This document shows, piece after piece, positions 1-10,955 of a DNA stretch of 64,000 nucleotides. The stretch spans positions 181,586,501-181,650,500 of the forward strand of contig NC_060210.1 of NCBI RefSeq assembly GCF_021130785.1, read 5' to 3'. The notes below the pieces were generated by a model. It saw only the letters and a program-made list of their open reading frames with translations, was not told where the DNA came from and searched no databases. This stretch comes from Homalodisca vitripennis. Taxonomy: Eukaryota; Arthropoda; Insecta; Hemiptera; Cicadellidae. Both the position numbers and the translations under genes were made by a program. Position 1 is the first letter of the stretch; each line of letters opens with the position of its first letter.

Positions 1-726
1 TTTCTGTTAATCCATTGGCTACCAATGAGCACGCGTCTTTATTGCGCGTCTTCAGTTAGCATCAGCGTAATTGCGGACACTACCTGCCGTGCTAAGTTCG
101 TAATTTTTGAGTTGGAGAATATTCCTGATATTGATTATTTTTTCGATTTGTCGGTGGTCATATGTTCGATTTTGAAGCTGGTCGGCTCTCTCGAAATCGA
201 TTTTTGTTTACCGTTTTATCTGTTGATTGTTTTGTTTTGATTAGTTGCCAAATGAAATGATGTCACAGTAAAATGACACTGTTCTTCTCTAAGTTTTAAT
301 AATTTTGTGGAAAACGTACTAAATGAAAGTAAAAATAAAGTGAGTGATGGTAATGAAGATGTTAAAAAAATTATGTGACTAGGTCTATCTAACCTTCAAA
401 CTTGGGACTTGCCAAGGCAAGTTAATGATGCACATTATTTTACTCTTAGTGGTAGATCTGGTATAAATCTAATTGTTGCTAGGCAACTAAATACTTAAAA
501 TATAAGATAATAAAATACAATTTTAATATGTTACATGGTCATTTAATACTTTTAATACTACTTGATAAATTGATCCTAAACCCCCACACAATGATTTCCA
601 TTGCAAAATGAAAAATTAATTCGGTACCTTAAGGTAAAAGTATTTGAATCTTAATTGGTAGTCAATGGGCTAATTTGAAGCACAATTTCCATGTTTTAAA
701 AGTATCTAACTACTAGATACTGTTAT
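1..726. other. AT-rich non-coding stretch with a possible TTAA element end
   Basis: No supportable gene. The first bases include a TTAA-like word followed by a small ATTGG/CCAAT inverted repeat and a GC-richer patch, which resembles the end of a piggyBac-type MITE cut by the window edge. The 71-codon open frame at 25-240 has no recognisable motif. Confidence 0.3.
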
Positions 727-803
727 TTAACCCTTTGACCGCCGTGAGCCACTATAGTGGCTCGCTGTATGGGCACCTTGAGCAGGCCACTATAGTGGCT
801 CTG
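727..803. repeat. One visible end of a TTAA-type MITE with palindromic words
   Basis: A TTAA at 727-730 is followed by CCCTTTGACCGCC, the usual look of a piggyBac-type MITE end. Just inside is a perfect 18-bp palindrome (746-763, GAGCCACTATAGTGGCTC) and a second copy of its core (786-799). I found no matching GGG-TTAA end downstream, so the element is truncated or its other end has decayed. Confidence 0.5.
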
Positions 804-2375
804 TGAACTTTACGTCTTTGTCCTTATAGTTTAAACATAATATATATAAAATATATTTAAATATATTTATATCAACTTTGAATTGTATTGCTCTGCTTCA
901 TTTCAACTATAAAATATTGATATTTACTTGTTTCTATAGTAACAAGTGTATCTTCATCCTACAGCGGAATTTTTTAAATTTTTTGAATTTTTCTTAAATT
1001 ACATTATTTTATGCAATTTCTGTGGAATATATTTGTAACTTTTAGTATATGCTCAAAACAATACGTACTTTTAGGTTAAAAACATTATTTGAGCCCAAGT
1101 TACTTATTCAGTGTGTTTTTGGACCTCAAACTTAAGATTTTTTATTTTTTTAATTACGACAGGCATACATACTACTAAACAAATGTAAAAAAATTAATAA
1201 AACTGTAATTTATTACATCAACTGAAAGTACATCTCTTCCCCTCAAAAACAAAACCAAAACTAAAAGGCTAGCTCAAAATTTACGAAAGTTATGTAATTT
1301 AATATGTGACCATGCAAAAACTGGTGATTTTGCCGTGGCGGTATTGGATCCGTGCGGTGCTCAAACGTCTGGCAGTCTAGCGAACGACGGCGCGCGGGAG
1401 CGGCGGCGCACATATTTTATTGAATATGTAATAAAATTCAATGTCTAATCTTGTGTTTGTTTGAAATGCAGAATAACAAGATGTCACATAGGTAGATATG
1501 ATGAAGAATGTAATACTATCACAAAATGATGCTGTTTTTTCTCTAAGAATTTTATACCAATTTTCTAATCTATAAGCCTTATAACCCTTACCAGACAAGA
1601 TGTTCATAAAAATCTTAATTCCCTACTGCACTGTTGTTTATACATAATTATATTAATCTGTTCATCTTTGATCATCCATATAGAATTCTTTGCAGGTGGG
1701 AACATAACAAAATGGAATTAATATTTTATCGCTAGTGATAAATTTCGAAACTATCCAATGACCTATTTTGACATAGAAGTCATTGGATTTACTTGCAAAT
1801 TCTTCCAAAGTGTTGAGTACCCAAAAATAAACATCTTTCGAATGAGATTATTACTCTGATGTGATTATCTATTCTAATTCATAGAAAGGTTTCTATCAGG
1901 ATGTAATTACATTTTTATATTCTCAATCATCATATCTCGAAGGCATAATTCAAACTATGAATAACAGTAAAATAAAGCCTTTCCTAAGATTTTTTAATTC
2001 TGAAATCAATTACAGTTTCAACAGTTACAGTTCAATTTATAATAAGTCATATTTTTTACTATTGAGACATTCTTTGTAGTAATAGTTAAACACCATCAAA
2101 ATGACTAATTTTAAAAATAATTCTATGACTCCTGGTTGTAGATAGCAGAGGTACTGCAGATCTATTTCTTGTTAGATATTGAGTGACATTCAGACAATAA
2201 TTGAAGACTTGAGCAATTGGAAAGTTCTAAAACGTGTACTTATTAAAATACAATTTTCCAATATTGTTTATTTATTAAACAAGGTCTTTTGAAACCAAAG
2301 GGTTTATTGTTGGGCTACTCCACGCTTACATACATATGGATAAACATAGAAGCACATACGCTTTTAAAGTAGTTA
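804..2375. other. AT-rich non-coding stretch
   Basis: No gene seen. The only compositional break is a GC-rich patch near 1333-1415, which may be the decayed inner part of the MITE whose end lies at 727. Confidence 0.4.
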
Positions 2376-2638
2376 TTAACCCATTCAAGACATTGGACGG
2401 GCAGTTTCCGTCCTTCACTTCGCGCGGCCCAACGACTAAAGACGCGCCCGTCCGCTAGACACGACATCGACGTAGTTGAATATATTGCCGATAGATCGCA
2501 GAGGCATTCACATTTGCTGCATATTTTCTTCTCAATATTTTAGTCTATGTTTTTATTCTTCTTCGTTGCTGAAAATCATCTGATATTGCCTCAAATCATC
2601 TTGGCAAAACAGCTTTCTTTCGTTTGTAAACAGTCAAG

Positions 2639-2776
2639 ATGGCGTCTCATGACCGGAATGATGTGTTCGTAAATTCGGATGATTTTGCGGCTTACGTTAT
2701 TAATGTTTTAGATGAAGTGGTGATGATTGAGGAATGTGACAGTGAACAAGATGACATGATACGTGAAAATAATTAA
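2639..2776 (+). pseudogene. piggyBac transposase, N-terminal remnant
   Basis: A 45-codon open stretch from an ATG, rich in Asp and Glu (DEVVMIEECDSEQDDM), like the acidic N-terminal tails of piggyBac transposases. It ends at a TAA; related acidic coding continues out of frame to about 2960. Assignment rests on its position inside the TTAA element and on the C-terminal remnant downstream. Confidence 0.55.
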
Positions 2777-3062
2777 ATGTCTGATGGTACAAACGTTGAC
2801 AGCAGTGATAATGAAAGTGACGATAACCCACCGGCTAGGCCTTGTGATTTTACGTGAAGTGTTGGACCAAATACTGTTAGTACAATGCGTTTTACCGGCA
2901 ATGATGGAATAAATCCTATCATTTCGAGGTAGTTAAGAGAAAACTGCACTGAATCAGATGTGTTCAATCACTTCTGTGACGAAACCTGTTGGGCTCAGGT
3001 AACCCTTTGGTAGGCTTCCCGCTTGTGGAGAATCACCACTGCGTCTTCAAGGAAAGTTTTGG

Positions 3063-3250
3063 GGGCATTTTATTGAAAAGATACCTCCAACCACCAAAGC
3101 CAGGCCCTCAAGAAAATGTAAAGTTTGTGCCTCACAGGGGAAAAGAAGTGAAACAGTGTACCAATGTAAAAAGTGTCATGTTCCACTTCATCTGGGAACA
3201 TGTTTTGAGGTGTTTCACACCCAAACCAACTTCCAAAGATGTATATTAAA
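3063..3250 (+). pseudogene. piggyBac transposase, C-terminal Cys-rich remnant
   Basis: In the frame beginning GHFIEKIPPT the product carries KCKVCASQGKRSET, YQCKKC, and TCFEVFHT. This is the zinc-binding cysteine-rich tail of piggyBac transposases, which binds subterminal DNA repeats. The upstream catalytic domain is absent. Confidence 0.75.
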
Positions 3251-3556
3251 AATTTGTAAATGGTGTAAATATATTTATATAAAAAAAACTAACATTTTGT
3301 GTTCATACAATAACAAGGAATAACTAGAGTAAATGTATAATATTCATAGCATGTTATACATTAGGTGTTATGCAATGTGCACCTGTTCTTACACGAAAGC
3401 ATGGAAAATATCCAGTTCTGTAGTCCAAAAATTATAGTAATTTATTCAGTAACGAATGGGTTAATCTTGAAAAAGCTGCATTTTTATGTGCCTCAGCATT
3501 TGATATGATTTTGATCTGATTTTTATGTTATTCGACAATTCATTTTGTTGTTTCAG

Positions 3557-3724
3557 ACTTTGACTGCATATTAACGAACTTGAATTTGGATAAAGTAGAA
3601 AAAGAAAAATTTAGATTGCCACAGGTGGAACAACAACGCACCGAAAGTATACTTAAACGAGCATTGGATGTGGAGAAAGGTGTTTCTGAAAAACCACCTG
3701 TTACAGAGGAACATCCTGATGGTT
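3557..3724 (+). CDS. Internal exon of an unrecognised nuclear-type host protein
   Basis: The exon is bounded by a pyrimidine-rich acceptor ending TTTCAG (to 3556) and a consensus donor GTAAGT (3725). After two bases completing a codon, it reads FDCILTNLNLDKVEKEKFRL and then a charged helical stretch with LKRALDVEKG and EKPPVTEEHP. It ends one base into a codon, which the next exon (4592) completes. The following exon is acidic and lysine-rich, so a chromatin-associated protein is plausible, but I do not recognise the family. No upstream exon was identified in the window; the piggyBac remnant at 2380-3460 sits in the preceding intron. Confidence 0.65.
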
Positions 3725-4591
3725 GTAAGTGTAGAACTTTCTTTTTTATACATTATAAGCATATAAATCTTTGTAACATATACATATGTATACATTGTAT
3801 TAAATTCTTCCACATGTATACATTGCTATTTGTAAAAGAGAAAGTTACAATGTTTGGTAAGTCTTAAGAATTTAATGTGGGAAGATGCAATTCTCTTTAT
3901 TATACTGTGCCAAATAATGTATGGTGAACTGCAGATCTGTAAATGACAATATCTAATCATGGCTGATTGTATTGTATTGTTTCCAAACAGAAAGTTAAAG
4001 GCATAATATTTTGCTTGTATTTATTATGTCAAATCATTGAAATATTCACAGAGATATGAATGAAAAAGATAGAAATTGATGGTGATGGTGGTGGGTCAGC
4101 AGTTCATCTCTTGCATATACAGATGGCGACATCATTTTGCAATCATGGCTTTCTAATAGATATATATTATTCAATTAAATATATTTAGTTTAAAACTAGT
4201 ACAATTTGTACTGGAAAGCTTGGAATATAAATAAAGGCTAAGTGGTCATCCTATAAATGATAAAACTGTATATTTAATTCCAGACATACTCAGAACTGAT
4301 AAAAAACAAAACATTGCTCAAGTTTACTCCAATTTGATTATAACTGTTAGGTCTTATTTAACTTAACATATTTAGACAGTATGAATATAAATTCAATTGT
4401 TAATCTAAATAATAGTGAATACAGATAAAATGTTATTGTTCCACTTATAGTGTTGGGCAGAACATTACATAAATAAATAAATGTATATAAAGATGAGAGT
4501 AAGATGTCCAATGTTAGGTTAGAAGTACAGTATTCTAAAAATAACGAGGTTTTTTTTGATATTTTCTAAATGTAATGTAACTGATTTTCAG

Positions 4592-5053
4592 TGGATCTTT
4601 CTCTTTTCCGTGATGAATCCCAGCTGAAGAAATCATCAAAAAGTCGTTCTAGAAATTCATCAAAGAAATCAAATTCGGCCAAATCTGATGGTGCAGAATC
4701 TGCTCCAGATGATGATGACGATGATGAGGATGATGATGAGGAGGAGGACGATGAAGAAGAAGCGGAAGATGAAGAAGAAGAAAAGAAAGCTAAGAAAGAA
4801 ACCGCTCCAAAAACGAGTAAAAGAAAGAAAAAAACAGCCAAAAAGAAACCACCATCTCCTGAGAAAAAAGCCACAGCCAAGACTACTAGCAGTGGAAATA
4901 AAAGTACAGTCCAAACTTCTAAAAAGAAAACTGAAGCAAGAGGAAATAGCAAAAGAAAATCTTCTGTCTCATCAAATTTACAACCAGCAGAAAAACGAGC
5001 GAGGAAATCTGATACAAGCTCACAATCTTCCGAAAGAACAAACAAAACGAGAA
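4592..5053 (+). CDS. Exon encoding acidic run plus Lys/Ser-rich basic tail
   Basis: Acceptor TTTTCAG ends at 4591 and donor GTAAGTA begins at 5054. The reading frame joins the exon at 3557-3724 in phase. It encodes DLSLFRDESQLKKSSKS, then about 30 almost pure Asp/Glu residues, then a long Lys/Ser/Thr/Arg-rich segment with nuclear-localisation-like KRKKK and EKRARK clusters. An acidic block followed by a basic disordered tail is common in histone- and DNA-binding proteins. The low complexity gives misleading open frames on the other strand and in another + frame. No catalytic domain is seen and I do not assign a gene name. Confidence 0.75.
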
Positions 5054-5254
5054 GTAAGTATACAGTGATTATCCATGTTAAAGATGTTAGTTTGTAATTG
5101 AATTTTAAGTATATTTCTATTCACGTACAAAATGTCAGTACAAACTTTTTGCGAGCTTCTTGTTACATTACCAACTTTTTCAACATTTTCATTGGTTTTT
5201 ACATTAAAGGGCAACCTGGCTGCTTATCTTCAATGTCTTCTCTGCCATCTTTAA

Positions 5255-6806
5255 CCCTAAGCACTCAAGGCAGTATTTATAATTTATCCTTGAAGCTCGT
5301 ATGGCCAGCTCTCTACTGGTTGCTGCCATTTTGTCGGAAGCATGTATTAATTTTTGCCGTAATGTTATCTCAGCTCAGATGGCCAGCTGTACTGGCCAAG
5401 ATATAATATGTCAATAAGCTCATAAGGCCAGCACCACTGGCCACTAAACGTAGCAGCTATTTTCTAATATTCTCTTTGTGTTATTGTTTTATATTGAATG
5501 GCATGATGAAACCTATCAAACAGTTTTATTGTAAAATAATTTTTAAGTAAAGCAGTAAATTTTAAATTAGCCTATAATTCTTCTCTAAACATTGACTGCC
5601 CAAATAAGACAAATTATGTGTAGTGGTGCTATACACTGATATGATAGAAACCTAGAAAATTTTACTATAAGACGTGTGCTAACTATTCTTGACTACACAT
5701 AGGTATGTATTTTAAAAAGTATTATTCTATAAAAATATAAAGACTGAGAAAAATTTAAAATAGTTCATATCAACTTAACAGAAAAGGCCTACTTTATAAC
5801 ATTTAATCTACATATCTCTGTTAACCCTTAAGGAGTATGGACATCATATGACGTCTTCTTTTGATAGGCTAAAATGAGTAATGGATGAAATCCAATAAAT
5901 TGCCAAAAGGAGTAAAAAATTAAAGGCTTTAAAATGTCTTAAAAATGTTTATTTACATTTGAGAGCTTAATAAAAAAGTACTACGTGTTCTACAAGTCAA
6001 TATTTCATTACTTTTCAAAATCAAATGTCTTATTTCCTCACTACCGCAGATTTCAATATTGTATGCCGTTTGGACAACAGTAACAAACTAGATGGTTGCT
6101 AAACAAATATGTCACTCTCACAAGATAAATATGACCCCAGTATGCAGTATACAAGGAATGGCTAGCATAATGTGGCAGCATATTCTGACAGCAAAGCGAT
6201 GCACGCTCAACGTGACCTTGAGTCAGTAGCTTCTACCAGGTGGCTACTGCAACCTGATGGTAAAATCAGATTACAAGTGAATCCAAGCACAAAAAATGGA
6301 AGTTAAGTATGTTGCCGATAGATGGAACCACTTTACAGACTAATCTACTAAAAGGCAATCAGTAATAGTAATGCATTTACGATAATACAAAAATACAGAA
6401 GCTAAACGTCATATGACATCCGTACTCCTTTGGGCCACTATAAGAGTATACGTCCTTACTCACTATGTTGAGTTTACACGCACTCCTTAAAGGGTTAACA
6501 ATATACTTATAAGAGTTAAATCTCCTAAATGTATGTGTATCTTTTTATTAGAAAGATTCATTAAAAATACATTTAAAATTTCTTTTTTAAACATTTTAAA
6601 TTACTATCCAAATAACGTGGAGGAAATTGAAGAATAATTCTAATCTGGGGAGGCAAACAACAAATATGACTGCCGAGCTGTCAATGAAATTAGCACGGCC
6701 ATCTGTACAGGCCATACGAGTTCTGAGGACAAACTATGGCAAAACTAACGCAAGCTATCTGCAGCGTTGATGTGGCCAGTACTGCTGGCCTTTCGAGCGC
6801 AAGGGG
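5255..6806. mobile_element. TTAA-type MITE (outer, carrying a nested MITE)
   Basis: Flanked by TTAA at 5251-5254 and 6807-6810. The ends are CCCTAAGCACTCAAGG and the complement of CGAGCGCAAGGGG, an imperfect inverted repeat. Both ends contain short GGCCA...TGGCC inverted words (5379-5395, 5427-5442 and 6774-6790). It sits in the host-gene intron and is interrupted by a second TTAA element at 5825-6494. Without that insert it would be about 0.88 kb. No coding capacity was seen. Confidence 0.7.
5825..6494. mobile_element. TTAA-type MITE nested in another MITE
   Basis: TTAA duplications lie at 5821-5824 and 6495-6498. The ends read CCCTTAAGGAGTATGG and the complement of CACTCCTTAAAGGG. A palindromic core CATATGACGT occurs near the left end (5846) and its complement ACGTCATATGAC near the right end (6407). 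About 670 bp, non-coding. Its insertion split the older element at 5255-6806. Confidence 0.75.
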
Positions 6807-7531
6807 TTAAAATGCTTATACCATTCAAAAACTCATGCCTGCGTTAAAAACTAACTGCCATACACTTCTTTGAGTAAATTATAAGTTTCAGTTGCAGCCT
6901 ATCTCCCTTTTCTGATTTGCCTCAATCTTGTTTCTGCTGTGATCACCTTGTATTATTGGCCTATGAATGGTTTATTGTTCAATGCAGCCCTATTTTTACC
7001 TGCATTCCTTAGTTCGGTTTGAATAATTACTGATTGGTTTTATTGAGTGCATGTTTTATAAATAGTGTGCATGGAATTTATACCCATGTTTCTAGTTCCT
7101 AATGCATATCACAACACTGTGGTATGATTAGTTTATATCAATTTAGATTGTTATATGTTAGATTAGTTGCTGGCCCATAAATGGCCCCCTGGCCCCCTGT
7201 TATAACTGGCCCCATAAATAATTAATTGAAGTCTTGAGTACTATTAAAAGGGTGGCTTATGAAATAATCATTTGATTTTTTTATTATTGAATTACTTTCA
7301 TTTTTAACTTGAATTAAAAAATATTATCTGATGTAATAAGTTTTTTATGACATTCAAGTACTGGACATCTGTTATAATGAGAGCACTATTCCATGTATTA
7401 TGGTGAAATGGTGTACTGATTTCTATGATTGATATTTTAATTGTAATTATAAATGTAATACAATATTACAAACTGTAAACTGTCAATTCTGAGATCAGCA
7501 AAATGATCCTTTACAGTTTCATTCCATTTAA

Positions 7532-8272
7532 CCCTTTGAGTGCCAAGTATTTATTGAGTGGGTGTACTGAAAAATGCCAGGTTTCTTTATAGTGGAGCAC
7601 CTAAAAGTGCCAGCCCTTTTGAATTCATTTTGCAAGGTTTCAGTTTAAAATTCACAGTTTGATTAATTAATAAGCTATCAACATTCTGTTTGTGTACATT
7701 TTCTTTGAAAACTCTGGATATTTAACATAAAATAACAAAGTTACCTTAATATTAAATTTCGGAATAAAAAAAGAGGACTTACTTCAAAAAATTCCAGAAT
7801 TTATTTAAATTTCATTTTTCAACCTAATTATCATTACCAAAAAAATCATATCCTTTTCTTTTTCCATATCACTGGAAAGGGTATTCAATTGTCTATAATT
7901 CTTGAAAAATGTGTATCATTATCTTCAATAATGAGTGAGTTATACAACATTTAAAAAACTAATGACACATTGTTTCCAGTAGCCATATCAACAAAAAATG
8001 TTTCTATGTTAATTCTAGATTGGTTTTCGTTAAAATTGATCGGAAGTATACTATAACAATTTATGTTGAAAAGAACAGTTCTTCACAAACAATTTAATAT
8101 AATATTATTTTAAAAATGTAAAGTTTTCGATTTGTAGTGATTTTTTCCAGAACGTCCAGTAAAATCAGACGTTGGCATTTTTCGGCCGACTTGATGTCCA
8201 GTAAAATCAGACTTTGGCACTTTTCAGCCGACTTTTTACGTCTGGTTAAATCGGACGTTGGCATTCATAGGG
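7532..8272. mobile_element. TTAA-type MITE
   Basis: TTAA at 7528-7531 and 8273-8276. The ends are CCCTTTGAGTGCCAA and the complement of TTGGCATTCATAGGG. The right end repeats a word of the type AAATCAGACNTTGGCA two to three times (8163-8265), with GTGCCA words on the left, as expected for subterminal transposase-binding repeats. Non-coding, about 740 bp, in the long host-gene intron. Confidence 0.7.
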
Positions 8273-9292
8273 TTAAGTTTTAACATAATTCAAGTAGCCT
8301 TTTTCTGTGCTACCTAAGTTCTGTATTTTGTCTTTATGAACTTATTCCTGCTCCCAAACAAAATGATAACACTAATATTGTAAGCTACTACTTTTTCAAC
8401 TCTAAATTTATATAAAAATGCTGTAGCTACAGCTCTTGTCCCTGAATTAAGACACAATTCACCTGATCTATTAAAATATTTTTCTAAGAAATTGAACACA
8501 GAGGTTTAAGGTTGTATACATTACAGAGAATTTCTGCACAAGTAACAGTGAAGTATTTTTAATATTTAATGTACGGCATTTTGTTATACGGAGCGATCAC
8601 AACTTGCTTTGTTAATTGATTTACAGTCAATTAGCAGCTTTTATTGATTACCATCCAAACACGGTCAATGTTGCAAGATCCTATTACAGGGCCTGACCAG
8701 TAATGGGTCACACTCCACTCACAAAGCACCTTTGAATTGCCTATAGCACTGATTTCTCTCAATATCACTTATAAACTCATCACAAAAAGCTTTTTATATC
8801 ATAGAAGTAAGTTCCTCTGAAACAGAATAAAATTATTACTCAAGATGTTTAATTATTGTAGATGTTATGTATATATTAGTGAAATGCGATAAGAAGCTGG
8901 ACACTATGACAAATTGAGTGGGCGGAGCACAGCGAATTCCTGGTGGTGTTCTTGGAAGGATCCCACTTCTTCCCCTATAACTGGTCGTGTAATAATCGTT
9001 CAGGAAAAGGAGGTTAAATACTTCTCTGGCAAACCTCATATTTGCATAAATATACATAAACATGCATGCCGGGAATAGTAAAATGACCTTTAGATTAACT
9101 CCATAAGAACACTGTTAAACTTCAAACACTTCAAAATATTATTTTTGAGCATAGAATTATGCTTTTTGTTTGCTTTTTAGTTTTTATAAAGTTCATACTT
9201 GTATGCTTTCTGAGTATTAAAATGATGGGCAGAATAGGAGGTTTTTTCAGAATAACCAATAAATTTTTTTTTAATGTTTGGATGCATAATAT

Positions 9293-9370
9293 ACCCTTTG
9301 AGTGCTGCGGCATCACTACTTTTGATGGTACGAAAAGTGCAGTGCATAAAGTGCCGGCATCGCTAATTTC
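9293..9370. repeat. One-ended piggyBac-type MITE remnant
   Basis: CCCTTTGAGTGCTGCGGCAT resembles the terminal word of the element at 7532, followed by AGTGC and GTGCCGGCATCG words, but the left flank reads ATATA rather than TTAA and no second end was found. Probably a decayed relative. Confidence 0.3.
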
Positions 9371-9852
9371 AATAATATTTTATACTGTACAAGGTTATTT
9401 TAGTGAAATAACCAGATAGCTATATTCATTATATAGGATTTTTATGAACTTCCTCTTGATAAGTGTGTTTTACTAGGCCAACCTTTTTCAAAAATTGTTC
9501 AACAAGCATTTGAAAGGTTCTTGTAATCTCACATCTTCACAGCAGCTTAGAGGGGGTAATATATTTAATTTAGAATTCATAATTAACTGAACAAGTTGAT
9601 GGTACAGTACTAATTCATGCTATCCATGAAATGAACTTTGTTAGGGTTAGATAATTACTGTTAAGATAAATATTTTTTTCTTTTGCTGGTGCAATATTTA
9701 TTTTTCTAAATTCTTTCCTATTTCAAAGTAAGTTAATCAAGCTATATTTTAGTGGTATATTATTTGTATTTTAGATTTAAACTATATGTTATAAGAGAAA
9801 GATTATTTTGAAATGATATTGACGTAGGTAAAGTTTTGTCTGCTGTGTACAG

Positions 9853-9914
9853 GTGCAGAGGCAGTGGTGGGGACTAAATCCCGCAGAGACCGTCGAGCAC
9901 AGAGTCGCAAGTAG
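9853..9914 (+). CDS. Probable terminal exon of the acidic/basic host protein
   Basis: An acceptor (GTGTACAG, ending at 9852) precedes a short open stretch that completes the split Ser codon left by the exon ending at 5053. It encodes AEAVVGTKSRRDRRAQSRK and stops at TAG (9912-9914), a basic C-terminus that fits the preceding tail. A GTAGGT word at 9911 could instead act as a donor, so a further exon is possible. The intron of about 4.8 kb holds three TTAA-type MITEs. Phase agreement and the basic composition are the evidence for joining it to this gene. Confidence 0.5.
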
Positions 9915-10955
9915 GTTGCTACTGCCAGAACTTCTCATGGACACAACCACATTAACACGGTTTCTTCAGCATTAATTAGTTCAATTATTGACATCAATAT
10001 ATTGTAGCGCTAAACAATTCTCATACTATTTTCAAGAACTTTCTTATATTCTAAGTAGTATTACTTTACATAAAATTTAAATTTGTTATAATCTTAATTA
10101 GTAATAATACTTGGAATACTTTATAGCATGAGAGCTGTTTAACATCAATGTATTACTTAACTTGTTGGAACTTTAAAAAAATTCAGAACTTCACCTTAAA
10201 TTAATTATGTATATAATTGTATACAGATTTCTTTTTGTAAGAACTTAGTGTGAAGCACTCATTTCCACTGATAAATGCTTCTGTCTAGTGTTTAGATTTA
10301 ATTGCATTTTGTAGGGGAGTGAAGTGTTTGTGTATCCCGTATTCATTGTGTCCCTTGACAGAGTAACTGAACTGATTCTGTGTTTTAACTCTTTCTGTAT
10401 TTTTAAACCGAGCATGACCTTTACGGACTAAAATGAACAAAACAGCCGTGTTGGTACCGTTGTGCATCAAAATAAGTTGAGTTTATTATCTTTGTGTTGT
10501 GTGAGATAAGTTGTTCGTAATGGATAAAATAAAATAGTTATGGTATATTATTGCATATTATTAGTTGTAGTGATTTTTAAGAAAAATATTTTTTATTATT
10601 TATAGTAAAGTTAAAAATTGTTCTATTATCTGTCTTTACTATTGAATCTTATTTAGTTCTTCATGAACTAAGCTTTACAGGTTTCTGTACTGTATGTATT
10701 TTTATTCTTATTGATTGAAATATTTTATATATTATATATATGATTTATTTTTACTATGTTGATGATATTGTTACAGATTTTTCTAAATTGGCATATTGTA
10801 TAAACTGTTTTTTATGCATCACTTGTGGAAAATCTATATTAACTTGTCTTGTAGCTTAAACCAAATCACTGAAATTTATTTAAATTATGTTGTTAGAATC
10901 TATATGTTGTCCTTTATGTTGATTATAATAGATAAATAAAAGAATTATGCAATTA
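9915..10955 (+). other. Probable 3' UTR of the acidic/basic host gene
   Basis: Follows the TAG at 9912-9914 with no further open frame of note. An AATAAA at 10935-10940 is a suitable polyadenylation signal; another AATAAA-like word lies at about 11115. The extent is inferred from these words only. Confidence 0.35.

Larger units (their letters stand above)
2376..3464 (+). mobile_element. Internally deleted piggyBac transposon
   Basis: The element runs from 2380 to 3460 between TTAA target duplications (2376-2379 and 3461-3464). Its short terminal inverted repeat is CCCATTC/GAATGGG. It keeps a transposase N-terminus (2639-2776, starting MASHDRNDVF and then acidic) and a C-terminal Cys-rich tail (about 3063-3250). 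The tail has the piggyBac pattern CxVC, QCKKC, then TCFEVFHT. The catalytic DDD core between them is missing, so it cannot move by itself. N-terminal and C-terminal pieces lie in different frames and contain stops. It lies 93 bp before the first visible exon of the adjacent host gene. Confidence 0.8.

Noticed and set aside
4566..5045. 159-codon minus-strand and 126-codon + strand open frames over the acidic/basic exon
   Set aside because: Shadows of the low-complexity Asp/Glu/Lys/Ser codons of the + strand exon at 4592-5053, which has proper splice sites and phase.
5203..5250. Possible extra exon after the ATTAAAG acceptor-like word, cut by the MITE
   Set aside because: The in-phase product is hydrophobic and unlike the neighbouring basic tail, and no donor could be placed.
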